64,000 nt of DNA, taken from contig DATKML010000034.1 in NCBI GenBank assembly GCA_035541875.1, positions 1-64,000 of the forward strand, written 5' to 3'. The stretch is from JAJPHI01 sp035541875 (GTDB lineage: Bacteria; Desulfobacterota; Binatia; Binatales; Binataceae). Of the stretch, positions 8,031 through 16,193 are shown in pieces. The translations under genes and the position numbers were made by a program. The notes beneath the pieces were generated by a model. It did no database searches and was not told where the DNA came from. It saw nothing but the letters and a program-made list of their open reading frames with translations. How positions within the stretch are numbered: position 1 is the first letter of the stretch; each line of letters starts with the position of its first letter.

Positions 8031-8822
8031 GTGGCCGTTTCAGCCGGAAAGGCCTCACGGCGACGCCCCCCGGGTGCCGCTCAAGCTCGCGACGACGGTT
8101 CAATCGAGATCGCGATCGAGGGCGGATGCCTGACGGCGACGTTGCGTCGCAGCGGCGGGAATCGTATCAGCGTGCCGATGGCGCATCAGCTGATGGAACT
8201 CGCTGAAACGGTCGAAGACGACAGCTCGATACTCGCCCTTCTGATCACCGGAAGCGGCGCGCAATTCTGTTCGGGCTTCGATGAAGGCATCGATGGACGG
8301 CTCGTCGAGGCCCTCTCGGCCATCTCGAAGCCGACAGTCGCAGTGATGAACGGCGACGCGACCGATGAAGGGCTTGAGCTGGCGATGGGGCTCGATATCC
8401 GCGCCACCACCAAGAAGGCACGCCTGGCTCTGACTCAGCTGGAGCGCGGAGTACTTCCGCACTTCGGCGGGACTCAGCGGCTGCCGCGGCTAATCGGAGC
8501 GACGCAGGCGCTGCAGATGATCCTGACGGGCGAACCTATCGACGGTGAAACGGCGATGAGGCTCGGGCTGGTGACTTATCTCGCGTCAGACATTAAGGAT
8601 CTGGCGCGAGTCGCGCGTGAATTGGGTGCGACGCTCGCTTCGCGCGGGATGTTCGGCGTGCGGATGGTCAAGGACGCGGTGCGAAAAGGCTCGGATATGA
8701 CGATCGATCAGGGCATCAGGCTTGAAGAGGATCTGTATGCTCTGCTACAAACCACCGCCGACCGTGCAGAAGGCGTGAGAGCGTTCCTCGAAAAGCGGAA
8801 GCCCCTGTTCAAGGGAGCTTGA
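8031..8822 (+). CDS. Divergent enoyl-CoA hydratase-like protein
   Basis: This 263-residue crotonase-fold protein follows the acyl-CoA ligase by only eight bases. The first oxyanion block GSGAQFCSGFD and the segment HFGGTQRLPRLIGATQAL are clear. The usual glycine-rich block is altered to VMNGDATDEGLELAMGLD. The first catalytic Glu is kept (GLEL), but the residue twenty positions on is Gln (ALTQLERG) instead of Glu. It may be an isomerase, hydrolase or other crotonase chemistry rather than a hydratase. The GTG at 8031 lacks a clear ribosome binding site, so the first 20 or so residues are uncertain. Confidence 0.82.
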   Translation: MAVSAGKASRRRPPGAAQARDDGSIEIAIEGGCLTATLRRSGGNRISVPMAHQLMELAETVEDDSSILALLITGSGAQFCSGFDEGIDGRLVEALSAISKPTVAVMNGDATDEGLELAMGLDIRATTKKARLALTQLERGVLPHFGGTQRLPRLIGATQALQMILTGEPIDGETAMRLGLVTYLASDIKDLARVARELGATLASRGMFGVRMVKDAVRKGSDMTIDQGIRLEEDLYALLQTTADRAEGVRAFLEKRKPLFKGA

Positions 8823-8869
8823 GCGTTCACACTGTAAGCAATTAGATTATTTGGGGAGAGATTTAGAAA

Positions 8870-8989
8870 ATGGCAAATCAGCTCGGCAAGGTCTACATCT
8901 GCGGCAAGTGCGGATCCCAGGTTATCGTCACCAAGGGCGGAGCGGGCACGATGAAGTGCTGCGGCGCGCCTCTCGAACAGAAGAAGTAA
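8870..8989 (+). CDS. Desulforedoxin-like small rubredoxin-type protein (copy 2)
   Basis: This 39-residue ORF starts MANQLGKVYICGKCG and has C11-x2-C14-x15-C30-C31, the same spacing as copy 1 at 3867 and as desulforedoxin. GGGGAG precedes the ATG by about eleven bases, and a hairpin follows the stop. It lacks the extra cysteine and the C-terminal tail of copy 1. It sits at the end of the acyl-CoA ligase/crotonase operon. A one-iron FeS4 electron carrier is the most likely identity. Confidence 0.82.
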   Translation: MANQLGKVYICGKCGSQVIVTKGGAGTMKCCGAPLEQKK

Positions 8990-9020
8990 ACCGCCCTACA
9001 CTTAATATCTTTGCGGACAA

Positions 9021-9057
9021 GCGCGAGCGAGCTTCTTAGCTTGCTCGCGCCGTCGTG
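9021..9057 (+). terminator. Hairpin terminator between convergent genes
   Basis: A 12-bp stem (9021-9032 with 9039-9050, one G-T pair) with loop TTCTTA is followed by CGTCGTGTTTT. It lies 31 bases after the stop of the desulforedoxin-like gene and 24 bases before the end of the convergent radical SAM gene, and may serve both. Confidence 0.65.
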
Positions 9058-9074
9058 TTTTGAGGTCGTTGGCC

Positions 9075-9920
9075 TCAGAGCGCGCTAAATCCTTGCTGGC
9101 TAAAGAGGACCCGTTCAGCCCCGAGACGCTTGCTGAGCGCCGCAACGAGTTTTGCCTGGGCCCCGGGCCGAAACCAACCCTGATAGCCCAAGCGGCTATA
9201 AAGCTCCTCGATCCCCAACGCGCGGGTGCGACGCCCTTTTGACCCGTCACCATCGAAATAAGTGTCGACTATCACTCTATCAGCGCTCCCATCGACCATC
9301 GCCGCAAATCGATCCGGACGATTCGGCAGCATCGGGGCGATCGCGATCTGCGTGTAAATCCCGACCGCGCGAAGCCTTTGAGCGGTGAGAATTCGGCGCG
9401 CGACCGAGGCCGAGGTCGGCGTAATCGCGCGCCGCACAGAATCGTCGTCGGTTTCGATAGTGATCGACGCGATGACCGTTCGCCCCAGTTGTTGCAGCAG
9501 ATCGATATCGCGTTCGATCATCGGGCTTCGCGTTTGCACGAGCAATCGACGCGGCGGGAAGCGCGCGAACAATTCGAGAGCGCTACGCGATAGCTTCATC
9601 GTGCGTTCGTATCCCTGATAGGGATCGGTGGCACTGGACATAAAAATCGTCGTATCCGCGAGCCGACCCTTATGCGCCAGCTGACGCAATTCTTTTTCCA
9701 GCAACTCCGGCAGATTAGTTTTGGCGATCACCCAGTTGCCCCATCGGCCGGAATGGACCGAGGCGACGGGGAGCGCACGGACGTAGCAGAATGGACATCC
9801 GCGCGATGCGCCGAACGCGCATCCGATGTACGGGTTGATGGAGAAGGCAAACCCCTTGAGGAAACCTCCCGTACGGGTCAACGCGCGGCGAGTCTCTTGT
9901 CCCATGTAGGATCGGCTCAT
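9075..9920 (-). CDS. Radical SAM protein, spore photolyase-like (SPL) family
   Basis: The protein (281 residues from the ATG at 9920) matches the SPL/Rv2578c-type radical SAM group through SINPYIGC, CYVRALPVAS, SSATDPYQGYER and the strand-rich core LLVQTRSPMIERDIDLL. The cluster cysteines are Cys34, Cys42 and Cys45, giving C-x7-C-x2-C instead of the canonical C-x3-C-x2-C, because four residues are inserted in the cluster loop. The frame stays open upstream to 10070, but that would overlap the divergent secreted-protein gene at 9982. ATG 9920 (or 9905) is therefore preferred. The substrate is unknown; DNA repair is only a family association. Confidence 0.85.
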   Translation of the reverse strand: MSRSYMGQETRRALTRTGGFLKGFAFSINPYIGCAFGASRGCPFCYVRALPVASVHSGRWGNWVIAKTNLPELLEKELRQLAHKGRLADTTIFMSSATDPYQGYERTMKLSRSALELFARFPPRRLLVQTRSPMIERDIDLLQQLGRTVIASITIETDDDSVRRAITPTSASVARRILTAQRLRAVGIYTQIAIAPMLPNRPDRFAAMVDGSADRVIVDTYFDGDGSKGRRTRALGIEELYSRLGYQGWFRPGAQAKLVAALSKRLGAERVLFSQQGFSAL

Positions 9921-9981
9921 TGTCGATACCAGGCGATCCGAATCAATTGACAGAACGAGGCTCGCGCGCCAAGCTAAAATT

Positions 9982-10431
9982 ATGAAGCGCCTCGTTTTTG
10001 CTGTGGTCATCGCTATGGGTCTGGCCTGCCCAATGATGGCCAACGCGCAGGTCAACACGCGCTGGTACATGGGCCCGCCTTCGGACGCTGATACTCGTGA
10101 TCCGTATCAGTATCGGGACGTCGACAATGCGCAGATACTGCAACTCGTTGCCTACGCGATGACGCCGGCTGGGATGGTGTTGGAGTGGGGTCTGACGCGG
10201 CCGTTGCATTATCTGGCGACGCAGACGCCGCTAGCGCCCGCGCTCAGCGGAGATATCGACTACTACTTCTTCGGCCAGAACAACAACGCCGATCTCGTGC
10301 CGCCGGGCACGTTCAACCCTTCTCCGATGAATCTTTCAAACACCTTCCAGCCTGCGGGACCGGAGCCGGTAAGCCATATCGAAGATGTGATGGCAAACCC
10401 TGCCAGACCTGGGCAGGCGGCGATGCACTAA
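9982..10431 (+). CDS. Small secreted protein of unknown function
   Basis: I do not recognise this 149-residue protein. It begins with a typical cleavable signal peptide (MKRLVFAVVIAMGLACPMMA, then NAQ), so it is probably periplasmic or outer-membrane associated. The mature part contains a hydrophobic stretch (ILQLVAYAMTPAGMVLEWGLTRPLHYLA), so a membrane-associated helix is possible. It ends in a proline-rich tail. It is divergent from the radical SAM gene, and a perfect terminator-type hairpin follows. Confidence 0.72.
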   Translation: MKRLVFAVVIAMGLACPMMANAQVNTRWYMGPPSDADTRDPYQYRDVDNAQILQLVAYAMTPAGMVLEWGLTRPLHYLATQTPLAPALSGDIDYYFFGQNNNADLVPPGTFNPSPMNLSNTFQPAGPEPVSHIEDVMANPARPGQAAMH

Positions 10432-10454
10432 TCCGCATCAGATCTGCGCGGTGA

Positions 10455-10496
10455 AACAGCGCGACGGCCGTGAAGTGGTCGTCGCGCTGTTGTTTT
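10455..10496 (+). terminator. Intrinsic terminator (bidirectional stem)
   Basis: AACAGCGCGACG (10455-10466) pairs perfectly with 10480-10491 and is followed by GTTTT. It lies 24 bases after the secreted-protein stop and just before the end of the convergent SDR gene. Confidence 0.8.
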
Positions 10497-10502
10497 CGAG
10501 GC

Positions 10503-11267
10503 TCAGGTTGCGAGGAACCCGCCATCGACCGGCATCGGCAGCCCGGTCACATAGGATGCGTGATCGGAGCACAGCCAAGCCGCAGCTTCTCCGATTTCGC
10601 TCGGCTCGCCCATCCGGCGGAGAGGTTCCGCACGCGCCATCTTCTGTTCCATGTCGGGGCGCCTTTCGAACATCCGACCGGTCATCGGGGTCTTGATCGG
10701 GCCCGGGCATACCGCGTTGATGCGGATATTGTGTTTGCCGTATTCGAGTGCCGCAGCGCGCACCAATCCCGATACGCCATGTTTGGATGCGACATAGGCG
10801 GGCATATGAGGGACCCCGATCAGGCCCGCGCCGGATGAAGTATTTACGATCGCGCCGCCGCCGCCCTGTTTCAGGAACTGCGTGATCTCAGCCTTCATGC
10901 AGTACCAGACCCCGGTCAGGTTAATCGCGATAACGCGGTTCCAGTTCTCTTCAGTGCATTCGTGGGTATTGCCACCCTTCCCTTCGATACCGGCATTGTT
11001 GAAGGCACAATCGAGCCGGCCGTAGGTCTGCACCGCCTTGGCCACAGCGCCTTCGACGTCGGTCCATTTGGAAACGTCGCACTTAACGAAAATCGCCTCC
11101 GCGCCGAGGTCCTGCACCAGCTTGAGGGTACGATTGCCACCCTCTTCGACGACGTCGGCGAGCACCAGCTTTGCGCCCTCGCGTGCGAAAATGCGTGCGC
11201 TGGCCTGCCCGATACCGGATCCAGCGCCGGTAATCAGGGCGACTTTGCCTTCGAGTATTCCTGCCAT
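10503..11267 (-). CDS. Short-chain dehydrogenase/reductase (SDR)
   Basis: Starting at ATG 11267 the protein has 254 residues, the classical SDR size. The cofactor motif TGAGSGIG is at residues 13-20. NNAG follows in the middle, then the catalytic Ser in NTSSGAG and the YVASK pair of Tyr and Lys. Asp in the second strand (LVLADV) suggests NAD(H) preference. The frame stays open far upstream, but GGAG before ATG 11267 and alignment of the Rossmann fold fix the start. The oxidised substrate is unknown. It is divergent from the lipoprotein gene at 11412. Confidence 0.93.
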   Translation of the reverse strand: MAGILEGKVALITGAGSGIGQASARIFAREGAKLVLADVVEEGGNRTLKLVQDLGAEAIFVKCDVSKWTDVEGAVAKAVQTYGRLDCAFNNAGIEGKGGNTHECTEENWNRVIAINLTGVWYCMKAEITQFLKQGGGGAIVNTSSGAGLIGVPHMPAYVASKHGVSGLVRAAALEYGKHNIRINAVCPGPIKTPMTGRMFERRPDMEQKMARAEPLRRMGEPSEIGEAAAWLCSDHASYVTGLPMPVDGGFLAT

Positions 11268-11411
11268 GATGAAAATTTCTCCGTCCGATCGAACTTGCGG
11301 GTCTAGTTCTTCCGCTTCAGCCCGCCAGATGCAAGCTTCACAGTCACAAAAATTGGTCGACGTGTCGTGGGTCGAATGGGCGGATTCGATGCTGCTAGGA
11401 TGTGGCTCGGC

Positions 11412-12215
11412 ATGGCTATTCGCGCGAGATCCTGGGTTGGTTTTGTCGTTCTTCTGCTGGCAAGTTCGATTGGCGGATGCGGCTTTATTTTGCGTCATAC
11501 GACGAACGTCACAGCCGCACCTGACGTCGAGGTCGTCAGCCTGCCGTCCTATTTCCAACTCGATCAATCAAAGGCCAAACCGGGTGAGTGGGTGCTGATC
11601 GCATCGAACTCCGCACGCTCGACACCTGCCGGGACTGAGCCTTTTGTTTTTGATCTCTCGCCCTTCCTCGGTCTCGATCCGTATCTGGGGCCGTGGAATC
11701 CACCCTTGCCAACCGAGCAAAAGGTCTTCGTCAAAGCGTCGGAGGCTGCACGTGTCAGGATGGATCGCGACGGATGGAACGAGCGCTTCGTCATCGAACT
11801 ATCGGTTAATAGTATCGATGAGCCCAAGCGTGGGACCTCGATGTCCGAGCGTCTCTCGTTCACCGATCCCGCCCATGTTCTCTGTCACAAGGGGGTAACC
11901 CGACGGATGATTAGTTCGACCGCCGTCGACGCGATTTACGAATCGAAATTCAACGACTGTCCGCAGTTCGGCCCTGATCGTGTGGTCCTGACGCGCGACG
12001 TCGTCGGCAACTGGGATTCAATCCGCCACTCCCAGGGCATCTTTTCCTTCTCTTATGAATCGAGGGGCGATCGTCTCACGCAAGCGCAAAGAGCCGAAGG
12101 GATGAAGTTGGTCCAGGCGCCCCACCTCGTGATGGCAACGCAGGAAGGGGAGAAGCATCCGCTGTGGCGCGACGAGCAACTTCGGCTGATGAACGATGAG
12201 CCTTCAGGCAGGTAA
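11412..12215 (+). CDS. Predicted lipoprotein, unknown function
   Basis: From ATG 11412 the product has 267 residues and an N-terminal lipoprotein signal: a basic start (MAIRARS), a hydrophobic core VGFVVLLLASS, and a lipobox-like IGGC with Cys23 as the predicted acylated residue. The remainder is a soluble beta-rich protein with no motif I can name. Earlier in-frame starts (11367, 11400) are possible but give a less regular signal. The gene is followed six bases later by another unknown gene, so the two are probably co-transcribed. Confidence 0.7.
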   Translation: MAIRARSWVGFVVLLLASSIGGCGFILRHTTNVTAAPDVEVVSLPSYFQLDQSKAKPGEWVLIASNSARSTPAGTEPFVFDLSPFLGLDPYLGPWNPPLPTEQKVFVKASEAARVRMDRDGWNERFVIELSVNSIDEPKRGTSMSERLSFTDPAHVLCHKGVTRRMISSTAVDAIYESKFNDCPQFGPDRVVLTRDVVGNWDSIRHSQGIFSFSYESRGDRLTQAQRAEGMKLVQAPHLVMATQEGEKHPLWRDEQLRLMNDEPSGR

Positions 12216-12221
12216 CCTTCG

Positions 12222-12686
12222 ATGCCTTCCGTGACGCTCGATGAACTCCAGCGCGACCTCCTGCTGCCGCAACTCGATGCGTTCCTAGCCGCAGCTCCGG
12301 ATCAGGAAGCACGGGCACCTTATGCTGCCTTGCGGGCTGCGATTACCAGCCTCGAAGTTCCGGACGAACTAGCTGGTCGTCTGGGATCGATTACCGAGGT
12401 GCTGCTGACGTCGGGAAAGATCCGCAGTGCCCACGGCCCCGGTTCGGAGCTGGCGCTTTGGGCACTTTTCCAGAAGACACCGCGCGGGCGCGATCTGATG
12501 GCCTCGGTCGAGGGTGTAAACGCCGCCCTCAGGGAGCTTAACGGCCAATCACTGGAGTTTGCGGGTGCCGTTGCGCGCGGGCCGGGCGCCTATGCCTTAA
12601 CGCTGCGCACGGGCGAGTTGCAGATAGTAATCCGCTTCGAACCCGCGGGGATTCGAGTCGAATCGGTGGATTTTGGTTCCGAGTAG
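12222..12686 (+). CDS. Hypothetical protein, 154 residues
   Basis: I do not recognise this protein. The first 110 residues are helical and rich in Leu, Ala and Glu; the last 40 look like a small beta-sheet (AYALTLRTGELQIVIRFEPAGIRVESVDF). No signal peptide or membrane segment is seen, so it is probably cytosolic. The six-base gap to the upstream lipoprotein gene implies an operon. It converges on the DUF4870 gene at 12697. Confidence 0.7.
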   Translation: MPSVTLDELQRDLLLPQLDAFLAAAPDQEARAPYAALRAAITSLEVPDELAGRLGSITEVLLTSGKIRSAHGPGSELALWALFQKTPRGRDLMASVEGVNAALRELNGQSLEFAGAVARGPGAYALTLRTGELQIVIRFEPAGIRVESVDFGSE

Positions 12687-12696
12687 TTAAAGGCGG

Positions 12697-13053
12697 TCAG
12701 AAACCCATGCCGTCGGCCCAATCGGCCAGGTAGGGAATGCGATACCTTTCGCCGCTGTACGCCTTATACATCAGGAAGACCCAGAACACGGCGAGGGCGA
12801 TGGAGATCAGACCCCAAGTTCCATTCAGGAGCGCTGATAATCCGTGAGGTAGGACCGCAGCAAAAACGGATACGACAATCGAGACCGCCGCTATAGCGAC
12901 GGAAAACACGATCGATTGACGAGCGTGGAACCTTACAAATTCGTCCTTATCGTAAGGCTCGAGGTAGAGGAAAATCAGACCCGTGATGAAGCCGAGCAAG
13001 TAGCTCAGTGCGGCTATCGGGCGGCTCTGCGGATTAGTCGTGGTCTCCATCAC
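12697..13053 (-). CDS. DUF4870/Tic20-like membrane protein
   Basis: This 118-residue protein has the DUF4870 pattern. An N-terminal AALSYLLGFITGLIFLYLE helix is followed by the acidic loop with FVRFHARQSIVF. Two more membrane helices follow (AIAAVSIVVSVFAAV and WGLISIALAVFWVFLMYKA), then GERYRIPYL at the C-terminus. The family is widespread, small and of unknown function, with distant likeness to Tic20. The ATG at 13053 is one of two adjacent Met codons. Confidence 0.85.
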   Translation of the reverse strand: MMETTTNPQSRPIAALSYLLGFITGLIFLYLEPYDKDEFVRFHARQSIVFSVAIAAVSIVVSVFAAVLPHGLSALLNGTWGLISIALAVFWVFLMYKAYSGERYRIPYLADWADGMGF

Positions 13054-13184
13054 TCCGTTCCCCTTTTCACGGACTTCTCACTGAATGCTTTACTCAACCA
13101 GACTCGACGCATCTCGGCAATCGCCAACTTTCGAGCTGACCGTTGAGACTGCATGAAACAGTCCGCACAATGGAAGACGAGTCG

Positions 13185-13997
13185 ATGATGCGGAAGGCAT
13201 TGCAGAGAAACCGACTGATAGCGGTCATCCTGACTGCGGCGATCGTTTTGATGCTCCTCGGGGCCGGCGTCGCTAAAGCCGCCAGTATCGATTTCGCCGG
13301 CGACGACTTCATGATCCTGGACGCCAAGACCGGCGATCAAATCGGCAACGTGCATTACGCGGTGAGCTCGCCTGCAACAGGCCATCAGGAGGTCACCAGC
13401 TTTGCTCGATACAACGACGGCACCTATGACGTCGAGCGGGACGATTTCGACACAACCAAAGGCGGGGACTTGCCGGTGATGTTCGATTACGAACATACCT
13501 TCTACAAGTCCAACGGGACGGTCTTTCTTCTCATCAAGGCCGACTTTCGAGACGGTGACGCGGTCTGCGCCTCATATGCCGATGGAGAGCCTCACGCGCT
13601 CAAGGAGACTTTGAACTTCCCGAGTTCAACCTACGTCGGCGCGGCGATGATGTTGCCCATGCGTCAGGCTCTCCGCCAAAGCATCAGCAACCCAATCGAA
13701 CTCTACGACTTCGTTTGTATCCCAGGTCCGAAGCTCATCAAGGTAGAGATCCAGCCGGAACCACCGGGAACATGGAATCACTATCCAGGCGATCTGGTCC
13801 GAACAAACATCAAGCCGGACTTCGGCATTTTCAGCTTTGCGGTAGACCTGTTCGTGCCGGATATGTACGCGTGGTTCAATCCGTCGAACGGCTACAATTT
13901 CGTAGGCGGCAAGTTTGCGCGCTACTACAAAGGGCCGGAGATTATCCTGGCCCGCAAGGCAATCACTGCGCCGACGACCGTGACGGGCATCCACTGA
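13185..13997 (+). CDS. Secreted protein of unknown function
   Basis: From ATG 13185 the product is 270 residues with a clear signal peptide: basic MMRKALQRNR, hydrophobic LIAVILTAAIVLMLLGAG, and cleavage after VAKA. The mature part has a beta-rich look with many aromatic and acidic residues and no motif I recognise. Upstream in-frame starts at 13143 (TTG) and 13170 are possible but only lengthen the n-region. It is divergent from the DUF4870 gene across about 130 bases. Confidence 0.75.
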   Translation: MMRKALQRNRLIAVILTAAIVLMLLGAGVAKAASIDFAGDDFMILDAKTGDQIGNVHYAVSSPATGHQEVTSFARYNDGTYDVERDDFDTTKGGDLPVMFDYEHTFYKSNGTVFLLIKADFRDGDAVCASYADGEPHALKETLNFPSSTYVGAAMMLPMRQALRQSISNPIELYDFVCIPGPKLIKVEIQPEPPGTWNHYPGDLVRTNIKPDFGIFSFAVDLFVPDMYAWFNPSNGYNFVGGKFARYYKGPEIILARKAITAPTTVTGIH

Positions 13998-14114
13998 CAG
14001 CAGTAGTTGCCGCTTCACGCCGAAGCGTAATCGTCCCCCGGATCTTTCGATCCGATGGCTTAGATTGCGTCTTGAATGGTAGCGCGACGGACTTACCGCC
14101 CATCGCAAAGGGAA

Positions 14115-14330
14115 CTAAAAGTGCGTCGCGCCAGCTTCACCAGCCGGATGGCGAACTTTCGAACGCTGCGGCTTCTGGTACTGGAAAGAGAGCTGACACT
14201 TGGAACAGGTGCCCTGAGGCTGTGTTTGGCCCATGCGGCGAGCCAGCTTTACGTAGCGGACGGCGCCGTCGTGGCAGAGGTGGGCAGCAACCGGGAAATC
14301 ATAGACGGTGCGGACAGCTGAATTTTGCAT
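14115..14330 (-). CDS. Putative small Cys/His-containing protein
   Basis: This 71-residue ORF is the best candidate in an otherwise gene-poor stretch. It has GAGGGAG 12 bases before its ATG. The sequence contains His17, Cys19, His20 and a CSKC pair (Cys42, Cys45), a spacing that could hold a zinc or iron ion. A basic segment (VRYVKLARRMGQ) lies between them, and the tail is Gln/Lys-rich. A longer ORF on the other strand covers the same bases but has no ribosome binding site or recognisable domain. The coding call rests on the start signal and cysteine pattern only. Confidence 0.45.
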   Translation of the reverse strand: MQNSAVRTVYDFPVAAHLCHDGAVRYVKLARRMGQTQPQGTCSKCQLSFQYQKPQRSKVRHPAGEAGATHF

Positions 14331-14693
14331 CTAACGCTAACGCTCCCTCATGCAAGGTCTACCTTTTAGTGTTCACGCGGGCTGAATTGCACGCGCGGCT
14401 TTCGAAACAGAAATGACAAGATAATCTTTTTTTCCATCCGATCAATCTCTTTTCCCCATCACAGGAAAATTTTTTTTAACTTTCTGCCAAAGCCCGACCG
14501 GATTGAGCGGAGAGCGTCGGACGAGACTTTTCCTGACGCGAAAATCCTCACTGCGTCAAGGGACAAACCGGTGATGCTGAGGAGCGAATTTGATCGCGAG
14601 GAGGATTACGTCGCGGCGACAGTTGCTCCTCGCGGGCTCTTCCTTAAGTATGACTGCGGAGTCACGGCAAATATTCGACCGAGACAATCTGGA
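14331..14693. other. 363-base leader region before the biotin carboxylase gene
   Basis: No gene is supported here. Positions 14415-14485 are markedly AT-rich for this genome, with runs of seven and eight T. The hexamer GATAAT at about 14420 resembles a -10 element. A perfect 9-bp stem (14595-14603 with 14626-14634, CGCGAGGAG and its complement) can form in a transcript from such a promoter, about 60 bases before the ATG at 14694. The frame of the next gene is open from 14571, but family alignment places its start at 14694. Confidence 0.4.
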
Positions 14694-16193
14694 ATGAAGA
14701 AACTCCTAATCGCTAACCGCGGCGAGATTGCGGTGCGAATTATTCGTAGCGCACGAGTGATGGGTCTGCGTACCGTGGCCGTCTACTCCGATGCTGACGT
14801 CAACGCGGCGCACGTCGCGATGGCGGACGAAGCCTATCCGATCGGGCCACCTGAGCCGGCGCAAAGCTACCTCAACATGCTCGCGATTCTGGACGCCGCG
14901 CGCATCGCCGGCGCCGACGCGATTCATCCGGGGTACGGCTTTCTGTCGGAGCGTCCCGAATTCGCACAGGCTGTCGCGGCGGCGGGGTTCACCTTTGTCG
15001 GGCCACCAGCCGAAGTGATGGCGGCGCTCGGCGACAAGCTGGCCGCCCGTCAGATCGCAGTCAAAGCCGATGTTCCGGTGGTCCCTGGAATCGATACTTC
15101 CGATCTCAGCACGACCCGCAGTTTCGGCGCGCGGGTTGGGTATCCGATTCTGGCTAAAGCTGCCGCAGGTGGCGGTGGTCGTGGGATGCGAGTAGTTGAG
15201 TCGGCGGAGCAATTGGAGAGCGCTCTCGAAGCGGCTGCGCGCGAAGCTCAGGCGGCGTTCGGCGACGGACGGGTCTTTCTCGAAAAATATCTCGCCCGGC
15301 CACGCCACGTCGAAATTCAAATCCTCGGCGATAATCACGGCAAGGTGATCGCGCTGGGCGAACGCGAATGCTCGATCCAACGACGCCATCAGAAGATTAT
15401 CGAGGAGTCACCAGCGCCGGGATTGAGCGAACAAGTACGCGCGCGGATGGTCGAAGCAGCGTTGCGGCTCGCTCAGGCAGCGGGTTATCGCAACGCGGGC
15501 ACGGCGGAGTTTCTCGTCGATGGCAACGACTTCTACTTTCTGGAGGTCAACGCACGCCTCCAGGTTGAGCATCCGATAACCGAGCTGCGCTTCGATCGGG
15601 ATCTCGTGTGCGATCAAATCGCGATCGCCGAAGGGGCGCGGGTCAGCGATCCGATCGTTCCGCACGGTGCAGCAATCGAATGCCGCGTGAATGCGGAAGA
15701 CGCAGCGCATGATTTTCGTCCAGCGGTCGGCCCTGTGGCGCATCTCGCGTTGCCGTCGGGACCCGGAGTGCGTGTCGATACCCATCTAGCGGCCGGCGCG
15801 GAGGTCTCACCCTACTACGATAGTCTCATCGCCAAGGTCATTACGTGGGGGCAAGACCGGGAACTCGCGCGCAAGCGGATGGTCGCGGCACTCGACGAAT
15901 TCAGCGTCCTCGGGCCTCATACGTCGGCTGCCTTTCTCCGCGACGTAATCGCGAGCGAACCTTTCGCGCGTGCCGATCTCTCGACGCGCTTTCTGCCTGA
16001 GTTCTTCCCGACCTGGAAGTTGAGTGACGACAAACAGAAGATCGCCTTGCTCGCCGCGGCGCTGATGGGCTCGACGGCATCGGCCAAGATGTCCGGTTCA
16101 GACGGAGGCGAGGGCGCGAGGCGCGAGACGACGCCGGCCGCGCGGTCGCCGTGGGTAGGCCTCGGTCATTTCGAACCGTGGGAACGACGATGA
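14694..16193 (+). CDS. Biotin carboxylase subunit of an acyl-CoA carboxylase
   Basis: From ATG 14694 (MKKLLIANRGEIAVRII) the protein has 499 residues. It shows the biotin carboxylase order: HPGYGFLSE, the ATP-grasp glycine loop AAAGGGGRGMRVV, ERECSIQRRHQK, and EVNARLQVEHPITE. It carboxylates protein-bound biotin with ATP and bicarbonate. It is about 50 residues longer than free-standing AccC, with a charged low-complexity tail. The next gene (BCCP) overlaps it by four bases. The arrangement resembles propionyl- or methylcrotonyl-type alpha subunits split into two genes. No carboxyltransferase gene is present in the window. Confidence 0.92.
   Translation: MKKLLIANRGEIAVRIIRSARVMGLRTVAVYSDADVNAAHVAMADEAYPIGPPEPAQSYLNMLAILDAARIAGADAIHPGYGFLSERPEFAQAVAAAGFTFVGPPAEVMAALGDKLAARQIAVKADVPVVPGIDTSDLSTTRSFGARVGYPILAKAAAGGGGRGMRVVESAEQLESALEAAAREAQAAFGDGRVFLEKYLARPRHVEIQILGDNHGKVIALGERECSIQRRHQKIIEESPAPGLSEQVRARMVEAALRLAQAAGYRNAGTAEFLVDGNDFYFLEVNARLQVEHPITELRFDRDLVCDQIAIAEGARVSDPIVPHGAAIECRVNAEDAAHDFRPAVGPVAHLALPSGPGVRVDTHLAAGAEVSPYYDSLIAKVITWGQDRELARKRMVAALDEFSVLGPHTSAAFLRDVIASEPFARADLSTRFLPEFFPTWKLSDDKQKIALLAAALMGSTASAKMSGSDGGEGARRETTPAARSPWVGLGHFEPWERR

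Noticed and set aside
7063..8103. 346-residue ORF antisense to the acyl-CoA ligase
   Set aside because: No domain, no ribosome binding site, composition mirrors the codon pattern of the real gene.
3867..9060. Duplicated desulforedoxin genes as marks of a segmental duplication
   Set aside because: Flanking genes differ, and similarity is confined to the small ORFs, so it is old paralogy, not a recent duplication.
13715..14416. 233-residue plus-strand ORF overlapping the end of the secreted protein gene
   Set aside because: First half is out of frame with a gene that has a clear signal peptide; no start signal. The minus-strand 71-residue ORF in the same stretch is the better candidate.
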